Below, in pieces: positions 10,109 through 18,113 of a stretch of DNA of 50,958 bases. Position 1 is the first letter of the stretch; every line of letters starts with the position of its first letter. A model generated the notes under the pieces. It was not told the DNA's origin. It did no database searches and saw only the letters and a program-made list of their open reading frames with translations. The position numbers and the translations under genes are program-made. The stretch is taken from the NCBI GenBank assembly GCA_030540255.1, contig JAUNWP010000001.1, forward strand, positions 4,000 through 54,957, given 5' to 3'. This DNA is from Eubacteriales bacterium. Its GTDB lineage: Bacteria; Bacillota; Clostridia; Lachnospirales; Lachnospiraceae.

Positions 10109-10636
10109 TTATTCTGCTGCAGGTGCTTCCTCAGCTGCCGGAGCAACTCCCTCGCCGCTCTTCTCAGCGACCTGGTTAAGCACTCTTGCAAAGTTTGTAA
10201 TAGGTGACTGGAGAGATCCGAGAAGTCTTGAAAGAAGCTCGTCTCTTGAAGGAATAGCAGCAATTGCTGTCATACCCTCTGCTGAATAGTACTCTCCCTC
10301 TACGATTCCGCCCTTAAGCTCAAGCGGACCAACTGTCTTAACATACTTTGCTACGATTCTTGCAGGTGCTGTAGCATCTGTCTTAGAAACGGCAATAGCT
10401 GTAGGACCCTCAAGATCCGGCTCAAGTCCGGCAAACTCTGTGCCATCTATAGCTCTCTTGATAAGAGTGTTCTTGTATACCTTGTATACAACGCCGTTCT
10501 CACGGAGCTCCTTACGAAGCTTTGTATCCTGATCTACGGTGATACCAAGATATCTAACAGCAACTACTGACTGAGCGCCATCGATAACACTCTTGATCTC
10601 ATCAACTATAGGCTGCTTAAGTTCAACCTTAGCCAT
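10109..10636 (-). CDS. rplJ: Ribosomal protein L10
   Basis: L10 anchors L7/L12 dimers to the large subunit and represses its own operon by binding the leader. The protein has the typical N-terminal RNA-binding part (MAKVELKQPIVDEIKSVI...VVAVRYLGITVDQDTKLRKELRE) and an acidic, Ala-rich C-terminal helix for L7/L12 binding. The frame extends to 10720, but the ATG at 10636 lies behind AGGAGGTAGAAAAC and gives the normal 175 residues. Confidence 0.98.
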   Translation of the reverse strand: MAKVELKQPIVDEIKSVIDGAQSVVAVRYLGITVDQDTKLRKELRENGVVYKVYKNTLIKRAIDGTEFAGLEPDLEGPTAIAVSKTDATAPARIVAKYVKTVGPLELKGGIVEGEYYSAEGMTAIAAIPSRDELLSRLLGSLQSPITNFARVLNQVAEKSGEGVAPAAEEAPAAE

Positions 10637-10696
10637 GTTTTCTACCTCCTGTATTTTTTCACTCAACTGCGAAAAAACGAGATATCTTATGAATAT

Positions 10697-10724
10697 AAAA
10701 AACCCCGAGTCTGAAGACACGGGG
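10697..10724 (-). terminator. Attenuator terminator in the L10 leader
   Basis: CCCCGTGTC-TTCA-GACTCGGGG is followed on the minus strand by TTTTTT. It stands between the L10-binding leader and rplJ, so it most likely acts as a conditional (attenuation) terminator and not as an operon end. Confidence 0.85.
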
Positions 10725-10811
10725 AATAATCATCGAAATGTATCCTTCCTCGGCAGGCGTGTAGTTCTTACGTAGCTTGACGCTACACCTGCTGTCTTCG
10801 GCAGTTAAAGC
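10725..10811 (-). ncRNA. L10 leader (r-protein autoregulatory RNA)
   Basis: The minus-strand RNA contains CTGCCGAAGACAGCAGG, an internal GTGTAG/CTACAC hairpin region, and CCTGCCGAGGA. These are the conserved kink-turn arms of the L10 leader family found before rplJL in Firmicutes. L10 (probably as the L10-L12 complex) binds here to adjust expression. An attenuator hairpin follows directly downstream. Confidence 0.9.
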
Positions 10812-10817
10812 TTATAT

Positions 10818-10846
10818 AATATAACACACTGTATCGGGTGTGTCAA
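10818..10846 (-). promoter_or_regulatory. Sigma-A promoter of rplJL
   Basis: TTGACA and TATATT are separated by 17 bases on the minus strand. The predicted start near 10811 coincides with the 5' edge of the L10 leader, which strongly supports the call. Confidence 0.8.
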
Positions 10847-10998
10847 TTACTTCAATCTATTTTTTTTATTCTTTGTTGAATCATCTCAGCTTTTATCAGG
10901 CAAAGCATTTATTATCTTTTATCCGTTGATCAATGCCGGCACTATATAAGCCGAGTAATCCTTATTTGGTGATCTCAGATATGCACATAAAGACCGTA
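10847..10998. other. Intergenic stretch upstream of rplJ promoter
   Basis: This AT-rich segment separates the 3' end of the linear-amide hydrolase from the rplJ promoter. No gene or convincing terminator was recognised. Confidence 0.4.
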
Positions 10999-12123
10999 TC
11001 AACCGATCTCCTCTACACTTTCGCCCTTGCTCACCTCATTGCCGTTAAGCTCATAGTGAGTAACAGTACTCCAGTCTCTGCGAAGTACCATATCAGCTGT
11101 CAATGCTGTATCATCATAAAGTATAGACCACTGAGTATTGCTTGTTACATCGCCTTCCTTTGGCTCCTGTGAGGCGGCTTTAAGCGCCGTCCATGCATCC
11201 TCACGGTCTACAGTCTCATTGTCTCCGAATATTTCTTCCATCGCATCATAACGTTCCCTGCCGTGGCCGTATGGATCATTATGCTGATTCGGCAAAACAA
11301 GATCCTTATACATGATAAAGAAGTTTGTTACAGCTCTCGACGGTGTCACTGTCATATCTCTGAGTCCGCTGTTGCAGTCATATTCCACTACTCTGCTGTC
11401 CCCGCTTGCATCCGTTATAAAGAAATGATAATCTCTGCCGTTTGCCGCAAACATATCATAGCTCTCAAGCAGATCCACAGCCTCCTGTGTGCTTGCCGCA
11501 CGGTCAAGTACAAGTCTTATCGCCAACGAGGTGGCAATAACCGGCTTACCTGTATTCTGAACAGTCGGTTCACTGTCCAGTGTCAGAACCGCCATGGACA
11601 CGCCCTTTTCATTCATTCCGTCAAGGCATATGAACGGAGCCGTGAGACAAGCCATCTTCTTTGCCATACTTTCATCCGGAATGTCTGCGCCTATATTATC
11701 AAGTGCTGCAAATGCTACCGATTTATATCCGTCTTTCGGCGTGCAATATATCATTAACGCGGAGGTATCATATTTGAAATCATAGTTTCGTCCCATTAAA
11801 ATGTTGCCATCCGGAGAAGTAACGCTGAATGCACTGCAGCCAAAGCTCGGGACCTCTATATGCACCGGCAGAAGAGGAAGTGCCTCCGCAACTATGGCAT
11901 CTATCATAGTCTGAGTATCGCTTATTCCGTGATCTATAACATCGTCTAAGCTGTAGTCGTATTTGACATCCATTCTGTACACATTATACTCATCATAATC
12001 GGTAAGTTTCTCTATGCTGCCTACCGTTTTAAACCTTGACGAATATACTGCCGTAAAAATTATAATAACTACTGCTGCAACCGCTATCACAGCTAAAACG
12101 ATGCCCCTTACTATATTCTTCAT
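10999..12123 (-). CDS. Membrane-anchored linear amide C-N hydrolase (choloylglycine hydrolase-like, Ntn type)
   Basis: An N-terminal hydrophobic helix (about residues 5-26) anchors or exports the protein. A linker of about 70 residues follows, then an Ntn-hydrolase core beginning at Gly95-Cys96 (FGCSAFSV), followed by SPDGNILMGRNYDF. In this family (penicillin V acylase, bile-salt hydrolase, acyltransferase-like enzymes) the Cys becomes the N-terminal nucleophile after processing, and the Arg and Asp of GRNYD assist. It should cut a linear amide bond outside the membrane; the substrate is unknown. Other conserved pieces are SMAVLTLDS and TNFFIMY. The ATG follows GGAGGGAG. It interrupts the usual rplKA-rplJL order. 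Confidence 0.8.
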   Translation of the reverse strand: MKNIVRGIVLAVIAVAAVVIIIFTAVYSSRFKTVGSIEKLTDYDEYNVYRMDVKYDYSLDDVIDHGISDTQTMIDAIVAEALPLLPVHIEVPSFGCSAFSVTSPDGNILMGRNYDFKYDTSALMIYCTPKDGYKSVAFAALDNIGADIPDESMAKKMACLTAPFICLDGMNEKGVSMAVLTLDSEPTVQNTGKPVIATSLAIRLVLDRAASTQEAVDLLESYDMFAANGRDYHFFITDASGDSRVVEYDCNSGLRDMTVTPSRAVTNFFIMYKDLVLPNQHNDPYGHGRERYDAMEEIFGDNETVDREDAWTALKAASQEPKEGDVTSNTQWSILYDDTALTADMVLRRDWSTVTHYELNGNEVSKGESVEEIG

Positions 12124-12269
12124 GCTCTCCCTCCATGCGACCTGATAGTACCTTACAGCTCATCTTTCCAAGTGTAGGTTTTTCCACTTTTATAGTAGCA
12201 TATTATTAATTTCTCCACTATGACATTTTATGTAATGAAACATACATCTTATGTAATTTAGCGCAATAA

Positions 12270-12352
12270 TGATTGCTTCGTGCTCCCGCTCTCTCGCAAT
12301 CTGTATGCGCTCTTTTCTGCTATACTGCATTTTTCCGGTAAGCAGCGCATAA
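12270..12352. repeat. Additional palindromic modules next to repeat copy B
   Basis: GATTGC and GCAATC arms around 12270-12301 resemble hairpin B of the structured repeat, but with a different interior. They are followed by an eight-base stem TATGCGCT/AGCGCATA (about 12304-12352) enclosing 30-odd bases. Together with copy B these make a tandem row of stem-loops between the amide hydrolase and the rplA terminator. Confidence 0.5.
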
Positions 12353-12355
12353 TAC

Positions 12356-12437
12356 GGATTGCTTCGTACTTCGTACTCTCGCAATCCTACGGAAATTCGC
12401 ACCCGTGCCTATCGGCACTTTGTGCTCATTTCCGTTA
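12356..12437 (-). repeat. Structured dispersed repeat, copy B
   Basis: Hairpin B pairs GGATTGC (12356-12362) with GCAATCC (12381-12387), enclosing GTAC-ttc-GTAC. Hairpin A pairs CGGAAAT (12390-12396) with ATTTCCG (12428-12434), then GCAC/GTGC and GTGCC-TATC-GGCAC. Invariant strings shared with copy A include CGTACTTCGTACTCTCGC and TTTGTGCTCATTTCCGTT. The stems differ between copies but remain paired. Confidence 0.75.
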
Positions 12438-12448
12438 CGCAATCAAAA

Positions 12449-12488
12449 ACATGCGGATGATTGCAAGTAAACTAGCTCATCCGCATGT
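12449..12488 (-). terminator. Intrinsic terminator adjoining repeat copy B
   Basis: ACATGCGGATGA (12449-12460) pairs with TCATCCGCATGT (12477-12488). On the minus strand it is followed by TTTTTGATT and then the repeat, the same arrangement as at rplL. It terminates the rplKA transcript. Confidence 0.85.
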
Positions 12489-12515
12489 TCCCGATTCCTT
12501 TTATGCGCTAAAATG

Positions 12516-12548
12516 AAAGCGGCATGCGCATAATGCGCACACCGCTTT
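12516..12548 (-). terminator. Hairpin immediately after rplA
   Basis: AAAGCGG pairs with CCGCTTT around an inner TGCGCA-TAA-TGCGCA stem. The minus strand continues with CATTTT, only a weak U-tract. It may be a first, leaky terminator or a 3'-end stabiliser before the stronger hairpin 30 bases on. Confidence 0.6.
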
Positions 12549-12567
12549 AAAATATTCGATATTAAAA

Positions 12568-13266
12568 TCAACCGTTAACGATCTTAGCAACGTTAAGACG
12601 TACTCCCGGTCCCATTGTTGAAGTAACAACAGCACTCTTGATGAAAGCACCCTTAACTGCTGACGGTCTAGCCTTGTTGATAGCGTCCATAATTGTCTGG
12701 AAGTTCTCGCCAAGCTGCTCCTCTGTGAATGAAGCCTTACCAAACGGTACGTGGATAATGTTTGCCTTGTCAAGTCTGTACTCGATCTGTCCGGCTTTGA
12801 TATCGTGGATTGCCTTTGTAACATCCATTGTAACTGTGCCGGCCTTTGGGTTAGGCATGAGTCCCTTAGGACCAAGCACCTTACCAAGGCGTCCTACAAC
12901 ACCCATCATGTCCGGTGTTGCAACAACTACATCGTAGTCAAACCATCCATCGTTCTGGATTCTCGGAATAAGCTCCTCTGCTCCGACGAAGTCAGCTCCT
13001 GCTGCCTGTGCCTCGTCAGCCTTAGGTCCCTTTGCGAATACAAGTACGCGAACCTTCTTACCTGTACCGTTAGGAAGAACTACAGATCCTCTGATCTGCT
13101 GATCTGCCTTACGTCCGTCACAGCCTGTTCTGATATGAAGCTCTACTGTCTCATCAAACTTAGCAGTAGCGCTCTCCTTAACGATCTTGATAGCCTCATC
13201 CTTGTCATAAGTCTGAGCACGATCAAACTTCTTCAAGTTCTCAAGATACTTCTTTCCTCTTTTCAT
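12568..13266 (-). CDS. rplA: Ribosomal protein L1
   Basis: L1 forms the mobile L1 stalk near the E site and can repress its own operon. The 232-residue protein has the full two-domain pattern: [14 protein letters not shown] at the N-terminus, the central domain with [16 protein letters not shown], and a C-terminal stretch ending [10 protein letters not shown]. It lies 16 bases after rplK. Confidence 0.98.
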   Translation of the reverse strand: MKRGKKYLENLKKFDRAQTYDKDEAIKIVKESATAKFDETVELHIRTGCDGRKADQQIRGSVVLPNGTGKKVRVLVFAKGPKADEAQAAGADFVGAEELIPRIQNDGWFDYDVVVATPDMMGVVGRLGKVLGPKGLMPNPKAGTVTMDVTKAIHDIKAGQIEYRLDKANIIHVPFGKASFTEEQLGENFQTIMDAINKARPSAVKGAFIKSAVVTSTMGPGVRLNVAKIVNG

Positions 13267-13282
13267 CTCTTAAGTGCCCTCC

Positions 13283-13708
13283 TTACTCTTCAACGGTAAC
13301 GCCCATGCTTCTGCATGTTCCGGCGATCATTGACATTGCTGCCTCAAGGCTTGCTGCGTTAAGGTCAGGCATCTTTGTCTCAGCGATCTTCTGAAGATCT
13401 GCCTTAGAGATAGTTGCCACCTTAGTCTTGTTCGGAGCACCCGAACCACTCTTAATCTTACAAGCCTTCTTGATAAGAACCGGAGCCGGAGGAGTCTTTG
13501 TGATGAAGCTGAAGCTTCTGTCTGCATAAACAGTGATGATAACAGGAACGATTGTGTCGCCCATCTCAGCTGTCTTTGCATTGAACTGCTTTGTGAACTC
13601 AACGATGTTTACACCGTGCTGTCCGAGAGCCGGACCTACCGGTGGTGCCGGAGTTGCTTTGCCGGCAGGAATCTGAAGTTTGATATAACCTGTAACCTTT
13701 TTTGCCAT
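13283..13708 (-). CDS. rplK: Ribosomal protein L11
   Basis: L11 lies at the base of the L7/L12 stalk and is needed for stringent-response signalling. The protein shows the N-terminal [20 protein letters not shown] motif and the C-terminal RNA-binding domain ([24 protein letters not shown]). Length is 141 residues, and a strong AAGGAGG ribosome site precedes the ATG. Confidence 0.98.
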   Translation of the reverse strand: MAKKVTGYIKLQIPAGKATPAPPVGPALGQHGVNIVEFTKQFNAKTAEMGDTIVPVIITVYADRSFSFITKTPPAPVLIKKACKIKSGSGAPNKTKVATISKADLQKIAETKMPDLNAASLEAAMSMIAGTCRSMGVTVEE

Positions 13709-13847
13709 ATTAGCCTCCTTGTGGTAATAGCGGGGGTTTTAACACCCTCCCACCTGTTTGCACATAAGCCTCGGGCGGTTGACCCGAGCTCAAACATTTA
13801 TGTAAAAATCTCTTGATAAAATGTCACACGTTAATGCATGCACTGTA
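13709..13847 (-). promoter_or_regulatory. rplK leader with hairpin and possible promoter
   Basis: The 139-base gap between nusG and rplK contains a hairpin CTCGGG/CCCGAG (13770-13788). Upstream on the minus strand is a weak promoter-like pair, GTGACA and TACATA with 17 bases between. The leader could carry an r-protein control site or a processing site. No defined L1-binding consensus was confirmed by eye. Confidence 0.4.
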
Positions 13848-14378
13848 TCAGAGCTTTTTAACCTCTGCATACGATAACTCAACAGGTGTCTCTCGTCCGA
13901 ACATCTCTACGCTGATAGTAACAGAACGTTTGGACGGATTAATTGCTTTGATAACTCCGACAGTATCCTTCCATGCTCCCGAAACAACTGTGATCGTCTC
14001 GCCCTCGTTGTAATCAAATACAACTTCCTGCTGATCGTTATTGCTGAGCATAGCTACTTCTTCATCGGAGAGCGGAACCGGCTTTGATCCCGGTCCGACA
14101 AATCCGGTAACTCCTCTGGTATTTCTTACGACATACCAGGTTTCCTCATTCATGATCATATGAACAAGTACGTATCCCGGGAAGATCTTTTTATCGATCT
14201 TCTTTTCAACACCATTCTTTAACTCTACTGTTGACTGTACCGGAACCGCTACCTCTAAGATCTGATCCTGAAGGTTTCTGTTCTCGATAGTTTTTTCAAT
14301 ATCGACTTTTACTTTATTCTCATAGCCTGAGTATGTATGAGCTACATACCATCTGGCTTCCGAAGCGGTATCTGCCAT
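13848..14378 (-). CDS. nusG: Transcription termination/antitermination factor NusG
   Basis: NusG binds RNA polymerase and modulates pausing and Rho or ribosome coupling. The NGN domain (ARWYVAHTYSGYENKVKVDIE, then FPGYVLVHM and VRNTRGVTGFVG) and the C-terminal KOW domain (GETITVVSGAWKDTVGVIKAIN) are complete. Length is 176 residues. It follows secE by 18 bases. Confidence 0.97.
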   Translation of the reverse strand: MADTASEARWYVAHTYSGYENKVKVDIEKTIENRNLQDQILEVAVPVQSTVELKNGVEKKIDKKIFPGYVLVHMIMNEETWYVVRNTRGVTGFVGPGSKPVPLSDEEVAMLSNNDQQEVVFDYNEGETITVVSGAWKDTVGVIKAINPSKRSVTISVEMFGRETPVELSYAEVKKL

Positions 14379-14396
14379 TATGAAACTCCCTGTAAT

Positions 14397-14606
14397 TTAA
14401 AGAATGAATCCTAAACCGAACTTAAGTATGCTGTCAATGATAAGTATAAGCAGACTTATAAGTACACTTGCAATGATAACGAGTACCGTCTGCTTCTTGA
14501 GATCCTCCGTGTTAGGGAAGATGATCTTGCCAAACTCAGCCTTAACGCCTGAGCAGTAAGCCTTGATCCTCTCAATTAATGAAGCCTTGCGAGCCTCGCT
14601 TTCCAT
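14397..14606 (-). CDS. secE: Preprotein translocase subunit SecE
   Basis: SecE is the small essential subunit of SecYEG. This 69-residue form has one C-terminal membrane helix (about residues 43-66, VLVIIASVLISLLILIID) and the conserved amphipathic region AEFGKIIFPNTEDLKKQT. The ATG at 14606 overlaps the rpmG stop by one base (TAATG) and follows AAGGAG. A longer frame from 14651 would lie inside rpmG and is rejected. Confidence 0.93.
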   Translation of the reverse strand: MESEARKASLIERIKAYCSGVKAEFGKIIFPNTEDLKKQTVLVIIASVLISLLILIIDSILKFGLGFIL

Positions 14607-14764
14607 TACTTTGTCTCCTTGTGCGGTGTGTGCTTCTTGCAGAATCTGCAATACTTGTTAACTTCCATTCTGTCAGGATGGTTCTTCTTCTCCTTAGTAA
14701 GGAAATAGTTACGCTGTTTGCACTCGGTACAAGCCAGAGTGATTTTGGTACGCTTTGTAGCCAC
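14606..14764 (-). CDS. rpmG: Ribosomal protein L33
   Basis: The 52-residue protein reads [19 protein letters not shown]..., with two Cys pairs (CTEC and CRFC) of the zinc-binding L33 form, and ends [10 protein letters not shown]. It uses a GTG start at 14764 behind GGGAGGTGAATAACC. It is the first gene of the rpmG-secE-nusG-rplK-rplA run. Confidence 0.95.
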   Translation of the reverse strand: MATKRTKITLACTECKQRNYFLTKEKKNHPDRMEVNKYCRFCKKHTPHKETK

Positions 14765-14838
14765 GGTTATTCACCTCCCAAAAATTAGTTATTTATCGCC
14801 TTTGCGGCTGCTGCTGTGCAGAAAAATTCCTGCAAGAA

Positions 14839-14858
14839 AAAAGGGGGTTCCCCCTTTT
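14839..14858 (-). terminator. Terminator after folC
   Basis: AAAAGGGGG-TT-CCCCCTTTT is a compact perfect stem, followed on the minus strand by TTTTTTCTTG (the adjoining A-run on the plus strand). It separates the folate genes from the rpmG transcript. Confidence 0.85.
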
Positions 14859-15011
14859 AGCTTTGTTAGTCTACCATGTGCATGATGTTTAGTCAAGTTA
14901 TTTTTGAAATCTCGCAGCTGATTCTTCCTTTATATATAGGAAATATATCTGTAATTTCTATCTTGCCTTATCACATCACGAAATATCGAACTGTTAGCCA
15001 AGCGCTTACTA

Positions 15012-16304
15012 TCACTTATGCAATATTCTGTATCGGCGTCTTATCTCTCCCGCCGAATAAAGTGAGCCGAAGGCTATAGTCGGATACGGACTTTCGTCAG
15101 CTGTCATTATAGCATCATCAATATTTTCTCTCACACATACCTTGACCTTGTCTTTGGTCCCGTTTTCCGTGCACATTTTATCGATTTCATCAGCCAGTCC
15201 GGATGCATTCAAAGCTCTCGGGCTGTCCGGAGTAATGCAAATGTATTCGGCTCCGAACGGCGCCAGGAGTCTCAGCGTCGTATCGTAGTCTTTATCTGCA
15301 AGCATTCCTATAAGAAATGTCACCTTTTCTCCCTTATCAGGATCCGCAACATATTCCCTGATGCTCTCAATAAGTGCCTCTGCACACTGTGGATTATGTC
15401 CTCCGTCAAGTATGAACAGCGGATCCTTACCGAGCACTTCAAATCGCGCCGGCCATCTGACTTCCTTAAGTCCGCATGCCACAGCCTCTTCGCTTATCTT
15501 ATAGTCCTGTTTTCTTAAACATTCTATTATCTCAAGCACAGTTGCCGCATTCCTGAGCTGATGTACTCCGAGTAATCCAAGCTCATACACCTTGCCCTTA
15601 TAGCTGAAGCTCTGCCCGTCAAGTGTATGTAAAAGCTTGGTACATTCCCCTGCAAATGTAACATCAACATCCTTTTCCTTACAGTCTTCCCGGATAACAG
15701 CCTCAACACTGCGGAGCTGTCTATAGCTTACACAATGCGTTCCCGGTTTAATGATGCCTGCCTTTGTCTTTGCTATAGCCTCAACTGTATCCCCAAGATA
15801 CTCCGTGTGATCCAGTCCTATATTGGTAATAACGGCAACAAGCGGAGCTTTGATGACATTGGTGGAATCGAGTGCTCCGCCGAGTCCTACTTCAAGCACG
15901 ACTATATCACACTTCATCTCTTCGAAATAAAGCATGCCTATAGCCGTAATCAGTTCAAACTGACTCGGATGATCCTCCATTGCATCTGCGACCTTGCTCA
16001 CTCTCTCTGTGATACGTATGAGAGCTTCCTCGGTGATATACTCACCGTTGACCTGTATACGTTCCCTGAAATCTTCTATAAAGGGTGACGGATAGAAGCC
16101 GGTTCGAAAACCGGCATGTCTTAATATGCTTTCCGTCATTGCACAGGTACTGCCCTTACCGTTTGTTCCAGCAACATGCACAAATTTGAGTTTATCCTGA
16201 GGATCCCCAAGTTTATTGAGCAGTTCTCTTGTTCTGTCAAGCCCGAGTCTTGATGTACTCCAGCTGTAATCTTCTATATAAGCTATTGCTTCTTCAAGCG
16301 TCAT
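15012..16304 (-). CDS. folC: Folylpolyglutamate synthase / dihydrofolate synthase
   Basis: FolC adds glutamate to folates, retaining them in the cell. The ATP loop HVAGTNGKGSTCAM (about residues 43-56), the following GFYPSPFIEDFRERI, the central GLGGALDSTNVI and ITNIGLDHTEYLG, and the C-terminal-domain start ILDGGHNP are all in place. Length is 430 residues. The start overlaps the folD stop by one base (TAATG), so the two are coupled. A terminator lies about 150 bases downstream. Confidence 0.94.
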   Translation of the reverse strand: MTLEEAIAYIEDYSWSTSRLGLDRTRELLNKLGDPQDKLKFVHVAGTNGKGSTCAMTESILRHAGFRTGFYPSPFIEDFRERIQVNGEYITEEALIRITERVSKVADAMEDHPSQFELITAIGMLYFEEMKCDIVVLEVGLGGALDSTNVIKAPLVAVITNIGLDHTEYLGDTVEAIAKTKAGIIKPGTHCVSYRQLRSVEAVIREDCKEKDVDVTFAGECTKLLHTLDGQSFSYKGKVYELGLLGVHQLRNAATVLEIIECLRKQDYKISEEAVACGLKEVRWPARFEVLGKDPLFILDGGHNPQCAEALIESIREYVADPDKGEKVTFLIGMLADKDYDTTLRLLAPFGAEYICITPDSPRALNASGLADEIDKMCTENGTKDKVKVCVRENIDDAIMTADESPYPTIAFGSLYSAGEIRRRYRILHK

Positions 16305-17155
16305 TATTTTGCGACCTTCTCCGCTGCTTCAATAACATGACTTGCAAGTATCGCCGTTGTCACAGATCCGACTCCTCCCGGAACGGGTGTTATCGCATCC
16401 ACTACAGGCTCTATCTCTGCAAATGCAGTATCTCCGCACATATTTCCTTCGTCATCTACATGTATGCCTACGTCAAGCACAGTCTGTCCCGGCTTAACGT
16501 ATTCTTTTGTTACCATTGCCGCTTTTCCTGCGGCAGCAATTATTATATCAGCTTCACGGCAGATTTGCGGAAGATTTTCAGATCTGCTGTGACAGGTGGT
16601 AACTGTTGCATTTTCATTAAGCAGAAGCATGGATACAGGTTTGCCTATAACAAGACTTCTTCCTATTACTACAGCTCTCTTGCCTGCAACCGGGATACCA
16701 AAATGTTTAAGTATCTCTATGCAGGACTGTGCCGTACACGGTGCATAGCCTTCTCCTCTGCCGGAGTAGATAGCAGCAAGAGAGCCTCTTGTTATTCCGT
16801 CCATATCCTTTTCGGCTGCAAGTGCCTCACATACTGCCGCATCATCTATATGCTTAGGAAGCGGTCTGAATAAAAGTACTCCGTGGATGTCATTATCCTT
16901 ATTTATCTTCTCTATCTCTTCGATCAAAGCTTCCTGAGTAATATCTATAGAAAGCAATACATTCCTAACTTCAATGCCAACCTTCTCACAGCGCTTCATT
17001 GCTCCGCGTTCATAAGCTATATCATCATCTCTTTCTCCGACACGAACTATGGCTAAACACGGCTTAATTCCCGATCTCTTAAGTTCATCAGCTCTTGCGA
17101 TAAGCTGTTCAGTCAATGCTTTGGCCGCCTCTGCGCCTTTTAAAAGCTTTGCCAT
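16304..17155 (-). CDS. folD: Methylene-THF dehydrogenase / methenyl-THF cyclohydrolase
   Basis: FolD interconverts 5,10-methylene-, methenyl- and 10-formyl-THF with NAD(P). Signature regions present include the substrate-site segment around YERGAMKRCEKVGI, where the usual YxxxK pattern (Tyr-xxx-Lys) is visible, then GVLLFRPLPKHID, a Rossmann motif VVIGRSLVIGKPVSMLLL, and the C-terminal TPVPGGVGSVTTAIL. The frame extends to 17176, but the ATG at 17155 behind AGAGGAG is preferred (283 residues). Confidence 0.95.
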   Translation of the reverse strand: MAKLLKGAEAAKALTEQLIARADELKRSGIKPCLAIVRVGERDDDIAYERGAMKRCEKVGIEVRNVLLSIDITQEALIEEIEKINKDNDIHGVLLFRPLPKHIDDAAVCEALAAEKDMDGITRGSLAAIYSGRGEGYAPCTAQSCIEILKHFGIPVAGKRAVVIGRSLVIGKPVSMLLLNENATVTTCHSRSENLPQICREADIIIAAAGKAAMVTKEYVKPGQTVLDVGIHVDDEGNMCGDTAFAEIEPVVDAITPVPGGVGSVTTAILASHVIEAAEKVAK

Positions 17156-17319
17156 TTTATATCTCCTCTTAATCAACTAAGTGATACCTATCTTCAACGC
17201 TCTCCCATATTCACTGCGGCTGTATTGATATTCATCATAAGCCGCAAACAGCCTGCTGGCGCACTTGCGTTCATTGTATCATCATCTTATCTTCACAGGC
17301 ACAAACGAATTCCGGACAA

Positions 17320-17955
17320 TCACATGAGTCCGGATTTAACCGTATCAAATATCGCATCCGCTTTTACATTGCCAAGCTCAAGCATCTCCTCTGCACGTTT
17401 ATTCATTTCTTCTGCATATGTTCTGTCCTTCATAAGCTTAGTATTGATAAAGACATTGAGGCTTGCAGCATTGAGTGCGGCTCTGCAGCAGGCAGCGGCA
17501 CAGCCTGCATCACTTATAGCTATCTTTGAGCCTATCTCTGAGAATCGGCTTACTATATCTATAGCCTCCATGCAAAGCTCCATGATCCCGAAAGGTGCCT
17601 CGGATGCCGCTTTCAATACAGTCTCCATCACACGTTCCTTCTCTGCCTTTTCCTCATCCGTTCCGGAAGGAAGTCCGTATGCCTTTGACAACGGCTCAAA
17701 CACCTCTGCATCCTTTTCAACCATCATAAGGAACTTTTCCTGAAGCTTATCGGATCTAGCTTTCAACTCAAGTATCTCATCCTGAACATCTGCATATTTT
17801 TTCTTGCCTACCGTAAGGCTTCCCACCATATTTCCAAGTGCTGTTCCTATCGCTCCCACAAGCGCCGAAGCACCTCCGCCTCCGGGCACCGGAGCACTGC
17901 TTGCAAGTACACTTATAAACTCCTCACAGCTTTTTGCCGTCATCTTTTCGCTCAC
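17320..17955 (-). CDS. fchA: Methenyl-THF cyclohydrolase / formimino-THF cyclodeaminase family
   Basis: The 211-residue protein matches the FTCD-C/FchA family: an N-terminal SAPVPGGGGASALVGAIGTALGNMV, a central long helix pair, and SDAGCAAACCRAALNAASLNVFIN. In clostridia FchA acts with Fhs and FolD, which lie on either side here. It starts with GTG at 17955 behind AGGAGG with seven bases of spacing. It begins 38 bases after the fhs terminator, so its expression may depend on read-through. Confidence 0.88.
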   Translation of the reverse strand: MSEKMTAKSCEEFISVLASSAPVPGGGGASALVGAIGTALGNMVGSLTVGKKKYADVQDEILELKARSDKLQEKFLMMVEKDAEVFEPLSKAYGLPSGTDEEKAEKERVMETVLKAASEAPFGIMELCMEAIDIVSRFSEIGSKIAISDAGCAAACCRAALNAASLNVFINTKLMKDRTYAEEMNKRAEEMLELGNVKADAIFDTVKSGLM

Positions 17956-17992
17956 AATTTATCCTCCTTAATCATTCAGTCCGGTTAAAAAT

Positions 17993-18033
17993 AATCGCCA
18001 AGGTCTCATTTTCATCTAAAGACCCTGGCGATT
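17993..18033 (-). terminator. Terminator after fhs
   Basis: AATCGCCAgGGTCT pairs with AGACCtTGGCGATT and is followed on the minus strand by ATTTTT. It lies 80 bases beyond the fhs stop and just upstream of the fchA start. Confidence 0.85.
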
Positions 18034-18113
18034 GAACAGTTAATTATATATCGGTATCTTTATTGCCGAGGCTCTGTACACTGATACAGTTTATTATATC
18101 CTGAGCTTTGCAC

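Noticed and set aside
12190..12402. Minus-strand 70-codon ORF upstream of rplA's terminator region
   Set aside because: It is made of palindromic repeat sequence and has no similarity to a known protein that I recognise.
14765..14838. tRNA-Trp gene, often found near secE
   Set aside because: No cloverleaf or T-loop consensus could be found.
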